Source: Paenibacillus andongensis
Lineage (GTDB): Bacteria; Bacillota; Bacilli; Paenibacillales; NBRC-103111
Assembly (NCBI RefSeq): GCF_025369935.1
Contig: NZ_CP104467.1
Coordinates: 3,169,001 to 3,233,000 of the forward strand
DNA length: 64,000 nucleotides
Direction: 5' to 3'
Program-made: the position numbers and the translations under genes
The notes under the pieces: generated by a model
Told to the model about the DNA's origin: nothing
Databases searched by the model: none
Seen by the model: the letters and a program-made list of their open reading frames with translations, nothing else
Shown here: piece by piece, positions 60,353-64,000 of the stretch
How positions within the stretch are numbered: position 1 is the stretch's first letter
Layout: every line of letters starts with the position of its first letter

Positions 60353-61684
60353 ATGAAAAAAATTTACGTGTTGGATACCAATGTACTGCTTCAGGACCCT
60401 AATGCTTTATTCGCGTTCGAAGATAATGAAGTAGTCATACCCGCCGTGGTGTTGGAGGAAATCGATTCTAAGAAACGAAATGCGGACGAGATAGGCCGTA
60501 ATGCGAGACATGTTTCGAGATTGTTGGATGGACTAAGAACCAAAGGCAACTTGTCCGATGGCATCACACTTGATCATGGCGGCAGCATTAAAGTGGAACT
60601 CAACCATCGCAGCTTTGCGAAGCTGCAGGATACATTTGCTGAATTAACGAATGATAACCGAATACTTGCGGTCGCGCTCAACTATCATTTGGAAGAGCAG
60701 GATAATGAATATCCAAGACCAGTCGTTATCGTGAGTAAAGATACATTAGTTCGTATTAAAGCAGATGTTCTCGGTATACCTGCACAGGATTATTTAACCG
60801 ATCGCATTGTTGCTCAAACGGATATGTACACAGGATATATTACGTTATACGTACATCCTTCTATCATTGATGAATTTTATTCTTATCGATTCTTGACTGT
60901 GACATCGCTTAATTTGGGATATATGCTGCACCCTCACGAATTTGTCATTTTGCGGGATGAGCTAGGTTCTTCTAAATCAGCTTTATTGAAAGTGACGCCC
61001 GATGCCAAAAAGCTGGAGCCGCTCTTCATGAGTAACGATCCCATTTGGGGGATTGCCGCGCGTAACGCGCAGCAACGAATGGCTCTTGAGCTCCTGCTCA
61101 ATGACGAAATCCCGCTCGTCACCCTGACTGGGAAAGCGGGAACAGGTAAGACGCTGCTCACGTTAGCTGCTGGCCTTATGAAAATTGAGGATGATCGTAA
61201 ATATAAGAAATTGCTAATTGCTCGACCTGTTGTTCCTATGGGCAAGGATATTGGTTATCTGCCTGGTGAAAAAGATGAAAAGCTGCGTCCATGGATGCAG
61301 CCGATCTATGATAATTTGGAATATTTATTTGATACCAAAAAACCGGGAGACATTGAAAAAATACTAGCAGGTCTAGGTAGTATTCAAGTTGAAGCTCTGA
61401 CGTACATTCGCGGACGCTCAATTCCTGGGCAATTCATCATTATTGATGAGGCGCAGAACTTATCCAAGCATGAAGTAAAGACGATTGTATCCCGTGTGGG
61501 AGAGGGCAGTAAAATTGTTCTTCTAGGTGATCCCGACCAAATCGACCATCCATATCTCGATGCCTCGAGTAATGGATTAACTTATGTGGTTGAACGTTTC
61601 AAGCAAGAAGGGATTAGCGGGCATATCACTCTGGAACGTGGTGAACGCTCGCATCTGGCGCAATTAGCAGCCGATCTGCTTTAA
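60353..61684 (+). CDS. ylaK: PIN-PhoH fusion ATPase (YlaK/PhoH2 type)
   Basis: A 443-residue protein with an N-terminal PIN RNase domain (YVLDTNVLLQDPNALFAF, VIPAVVLEEIDSKKRN, NDNRILAVA) to about residue 150 and a C-terminal PhoH ATPase: Walker A TGKAGTGKT near 260, RPVVPMGKDIGYLPG and FIIIDEAQN. This PhoH2 architecture is reported as a sequence-specific RNA helicase and ribonuclease in mycobacteria. No antitoxin-like gene precedes it here. The ATG follows GGGAGGGG. It is a paralogue of phoH at 28628. Confidence 0.93.
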   Translation: MKKIYVLDTNVLLQDPNALFAFEDNEVVIPAVVLEEIDSKKRNADEIGRNARHVSRLLDGLRTKGNLSDGITLDHGGSIKVELNHRSFAKLQDTFAELTNDNRILAVALNYHLEEQDNEYPRPVVIVSKDTLVRIKADVLGIPAQDYLTDRIVAQTDMYTGYITLYVHPSIIDEFYSYRFLTVTSLNLGYMLHPHEFVILRDELGSSKSALLKVTPDAKKLEPLFMSNDPIWGIAARNAQQRMALELLLNDEIPLVTLTGKAGTGKTLLTLAAGLMKIEDDRKYKKLLIARPVVPMGKDIGYLPGEKDEKLRPWMQPIYDNLEYLFDTKKPGDIEKILAGLGSIQVEALTYIRGRSIPGQFIIIDEAQNLSKHEVKTIVSRVGEGSKIVLLGDPDQIDHPYLDASSNGLTYVVERFKQEGISGHITLERGERSHLAQLAADLL

Positions 61685-61691
61685 AAATTCG

Positions 61692-61731
61692 AAGAAGCCC
61701 ACACCCCCGAGATAGGGATGTGGGCTTCTTT
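61692..61731. terminator. Bidirectional terminator
   Basis: A long stem (AAGAAGCCCACA with TGTGGGCTTCTT, plus CCC/GGG inside) lies between the convergent ylaK and minus-strand gene. Confidence 0.85.
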
Positions 61732-61738
61732 GTGTGTT

Positions 61739-62227
61739 CTAGGGCAGCAATTCGATTCGGCATCGATAAGCTTTGGCAATACCATGCATAAGTTCTTCAA
61801 GCTGCCGATCCACGATGTAGACAGTGTGATCCTGCGCCTGGTATTGAGCGAGGAGGTGCTCTTCGATCTGTAAGGCAGCTTGGTCGATTTCAGCTTGCGG
61901 GCTATCTGCCGTAAAGCGGAAGTGTACGACAAGCTTATCGTATAAATAATTATGCTCTGCGCGGCTTGTGAAGCCGTAATCGCTGAATAGATCTGTCAAT
62001 TCAGCATCATCAGGCAGCAGCCGCAGCTGCATCAGATTCGTTTCAATATTGAAATGAGCCATAACATCAAGTGCGGCAAGCTGTTGTTCTTCATTGCTAA
62101 CAATAAGCATTTCTTTGTCGCGATCAAATAATTCAACTTTACCTGCGAGAGCTTTAACGATTTGTGCGTAAAATCCAGGTATTTTTCCTTCTGGCAGATC
62201 CATCATCAGACCAATTTTCAGTTCCAT
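61739..62227 (-). CDS. Hypothetical cytosolic protein
   Basis: A 162-residue soluble protein (MELKIGLMMDLPEGKIPGFYAQIVKALAGKVELFDRDKEMLIVSNEEQQLAALDVMAHFN...) with no membrane segment. The start has GAGGG seven bases before the ATG. Position, after ylaK, is where ylaL lies in B. subtilis, and the size is compatible, but I cannot confirm that from sequence by eye. The function is unknown. Confidence 0.7.
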   Translation of the reverse strand: MELKIGLMMDLPEGKIPGFYAQIVKALAGKVELFDRDKEMLIVSNEEQQLAALDVMAHFNIETNLMQLRLLPDDAELTDLFSDYGFTSRAEHNYLYDKLVVHFRFTADSPQAEIDQAALQIEEHLLAQYQAQDHTVYIVDRQLEELMHGIAKAYRCRIELLP

Positions 62228-62264
62228 TCATAGCCCTCACTTTACTTCGTTATCCTCTGCTACT

Positions 62265-63359
62265 TTACAGGGATAATTTAAGTTTTACAACTGCGATGCC
62301 ATTCTTCGTCTCTACACTTACGACATCGAGATAATTAACTATTTTTTTGGGGATGAAACCAAGCTGGAATTCTTTCATAAAGTCTTCAATTGTGGTGTCA
62401 GGCAGTTGGAAGCCGTTGAATTCAAGTTTATCCACAACAAAGCGGACTTCATTCATGTCGGGAAGTTCCTTCAAGATAAACATTCCTTGCAATGCAATTT
62501 GTACATGATCTTTTTTACCTTTTGCAATGATCGACCCATCAGCAAATTCAAAATTCAAATTTTGCAAAAGTTCATTTTTTGAATGGAGATAAGCATTGAA
62601 ATCCTTATCGCTAATCGTTATAACCGGATTTTTGATAGAAGATAAGTCCATAAATTTACTTTCTTTTGTTACATACTGTGGCAGCTCTCGGAAAGCCGAT
62701 GATAAACTATTCAAGTACTCACGGAATAAAGGAATGCCTTCTTGTCTCCATTGGTCATTTAAGCTTTTAATTTGGGCTTCTATGACTTGTGCTTGTGTAC
62801 TGACAGCTAGTTGTTTGTCTAGCTCTTCTTGAAGCTTTACGAGTCTCTCACGCTGTGTGAGGAATTTCTCTTTTGTTTTCTGCAGCTCGACGCGAGAAGA
62901 ATCAAGTTCGGTTCGCAGGCTTGTCAATTTCTTAAATGATTCGGTGAAAGCTGATAAGGCGCGATGATCATTCGTAATAATCATTTGCAGATACTCGAAC
63001 ATTCGCAATGCATCCGTAAAGGAACTAACGGTAAACAGCAGCATCCAGATCGAATCTCGATCCCCTGTATAATAAGCTCTCAGCACTTTTCCGGCATGTT
63101 TTCGGGTGTTATCAACGTTGCTGTTCTGCTTAATGATATCTTGTTCATTTTGTTTGATTTGGGCAACGATGTTGGCATCTTGTTCATTTAATCGGCCTAC
63201 TTCTTTGTCAATTTCGAAAATGGTCAGCCCTTTTTGGACGAGATCTTTGGATTCGTCTTGTGTTGGGGTCTTTTCTTCTGCTGAGATTGGTTGAAGTGGC
63301 AGTGTTATTTGAGTTAGCAATAGTATGGACAACATCATAGCTACGAATTTATATGTCAT
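62265..63359 (-). CDS. Exported coiled-coil protein, PcsB-like N-terminal region
   Basis: A 364-residue protein with a signal peptide (FVAMMLSILLLTQITLPLQPISA) and a long coiled coil (about 35-210) of the type at the N-terminus of PcsB and other peptidoglycan-hydrolase regulators, including ...DIIKQNSNVDNTRKHAGKVLRAYYTGDRDSIWMLLFTVSSFTDALRMFEYLQMI. The C-terminal 150 residues are beta-rich with no CHAP or peptidase motif. A role in cell-wall hydrolase control is inferred. It is on the same strand as the next partial gene, with a terminator between them. Confidence 0.8.
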   Translation of the reverse strand: MTYKFVAMMLSILLLTQITLPLQPISAEEKTPTQDESKDLVQKGLTIFEIDKEVGRLNEQDANIVAQIKQNEQDIIKQNSNVDNTRKHAGKVLRAYYTGDRDSIWMLLFTVSSFTDALRMFEYLQMIITNDHRALSAFTESFKKLTSLRTELDSSRVELQKTKEKFLTQRERLVKLQEELDKQLAVSTQAQVIEAQIKSLNDQWRQEGIPLFREYLNSLSSAFRELPQYVTKESKFMDLSSIKNPVITISDKDFNAYLHSKNELLQNLNFEFADGSIIAKGKKDHVQIALQGMFILKELPDMNEVRFVVDKLEFNGFQLPDTTIEDFMKEFQLGFIPKKIVNYLDVVSVETKNGIAVVKLKLSL

Positions 63360-63417
63360 TGAACGAATTCTCCCCCTAAGAACAGATTATCATATTTCTA
63401 TTAAATGAAGCACAAAA

Positions 63418-63450
63418 AAATACTTACCTCTGGGGAAGAGGTAAGTATTT
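63418..63450 (-). terminator. Terminator of the edge gene
   Basis: A perfect 14-bp stem (AAATACTTACCTCT, loop of about five) lies 11 bases after the stop of the minus-strand edge gene, with a seven-T tail on the minus strand. Confidence 0.85.
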
Positions 63451-63460
63451 GGCCTTACAT

Positions 63461-64000
63461 CTATTTTTTTGACGGTGTAATTAATTTAAGGATTTCATCA
63501 AAGCTTTTAACGTTTTTCGGTATTTCTTTCGTTAATGGAGAAGCTTGATTGATAGCGTCGTAGGTTTGGTGAATGAGGATATGGTTATCCTGCACTTTGC
63601 CGTCCAATGTGATGGTGAAACTTACATCAATCGTTTGGTCGCGGATAAAACCAGTGTCATCAATGGCGACAACCATTTTACCCGGAGCTTTGAGCTGAAT
63701 GAGATTTGCTTGATTTTTTTTGAATTGTTCGGCTTTATCAGCAGTAAGGAATCCATTGTTTTGTAACTGCCCAATAAACTCTGGAAGCTTTGTTTGCAGC
63801 AGCGTATTCAATTCTTTTTCATTTTTACTAGTAAGTTCAACGCTGATGGATTTGGCAGAAGATCCGTCTTTCAACTTAACCGGTTCTTTGGCTTCTTTAT
63901 ACCATTTTGGGTCAATCCCGCTAAATATTAGATTACCAAGTGTCGTTGACAATTGAGAAGTATTTTTCAAAGTATCTACCGTTAAGGGGCTTGAACTGTT
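63461..64000 (-). CDS. Hypothetical protein (5' partial at window end)
   Basis: The frame is open on the minus strand to the window edge; the TTG at 63970 has no ribosome site, so the start lies beyond. The 180 visible residues (including DPKWYKEAKEPVKLKDGSSAKSISVELTSKNEKELNTLLQTKLPEFIGQL and VAIDDTGFIRDQTIDVSFTITLDGKVQDNHILIHQTYDAINQ) have the alternating beta pattern and hydrophilic character of an exported or membrane-anchored Bacilli protein. I do not recognise the family. The protein ends LKLITPSKK before a strong terminator. Confidence 0.7.
   Translation of the reverse strand, partial: NSSSPLTVDTLKNTSQLSTTLGNLIFSGIDPKWYKEAKEPVKLKDGSSAKSISVELTSKNEKELNTLLQTKLPEFIGQLQNNGFLTADKAEQFKKNQANLIQLKAPGKMVVAIDDTGFIRDQTIDVSFTITLDGKVQDNHILIHQTYDAINQASPLTKEIPKNVKSFDEILKLITPSKK

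Overview
The window reads as chromosome of a Paenibacillus-like bacterium (Bacillota, Paenibacillaceae). The evidence is a Bacillales housekeeping order (rpsU, yqeY, nfeD, floA, yqfC, yqfD, phoH, pgpH, ybeY, dgkA, cdd, era, yqzL, recO, ppsR, dnaG, sigA, trmK, yqfO), a typA/ylaH/ylaJ/ylaK block, sporulation genes, many TTG/GTG starts behind strong Shine-Dalgarno sequences, and exported proteins with copper-amine-oxidase-type stalk domains. glyQS and ccpN, which sit between recO and ppsR in Bacillus, are absent.

Region 1 (1-3.2 kb) holds the 3' end of a trypsin-fold protein and a secreted TPR/GH26-like/stalk protein. Region 2 (3.2-19.4 kb) is a carbohydrate island: a LacI regulator with its own promoter, two operator copies and a cre-like palindrome; two ABC sugar permeases and a lipoprotein binding protein, with no ATPase; a cytosolic GH15-like/GH31 fusion; a thioesterase-fold protein with Cys in place of the nucleophilic Ser; and two secreted GH31 enzymes. 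Length, signal peptide and modules of the last two match 3-alpha-isomaltosyltransferase (CtsY) and 6-alpha-glucosyltransferase (CtsZ), which turn starch into cyclic alternating alpha-1,6/alpha-1,3 tetrasaccharide (cycloalternan). The inferred scheme is that CtsZ and CtsY make the ring outside, the ABC transporter imports it, and the cytosolic GH31 opens it.

Region 3 (19.4-23.6 kb) has a TetR regulator in one frame with an FAD oxidoreductase, with a perfect internal ribosome site at the junction, then rsgA, a small hypothetical gene and a HIT protein. Region 4 (23.6-43.6 kb) is the conserved housekeeping and sporulation block, ending in a class A RNase P RNA with an enlarged arm. Region 5 (43.7-56.1 kb) has a subtilisin-like protease, ypuI, a short GH15-type hydrolase, a CBS-domain membrane protein, a lytic transglycosylase, the cysteine desulfurase-thiI pair, a TerC protein and an MFS transporter. 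Region 6 (56.1-64 kb) is the typA-ylaK block, then a coiled-coil exported protein and a gene cut by the window end.

Non-coding structure includes a 31-bp hairpin repeat in three copies abutting stop codons, a roughly 107-nt element in two copies with covarying nested hairpins, a cluster of four CCTGCA...TGCAGG hairpins, a stem-loop at the start of the typA mRNA, and several very short ORFs behind good ribosome sites. I saw no tRNA, CRISPR array, insertion sequence or prophage.
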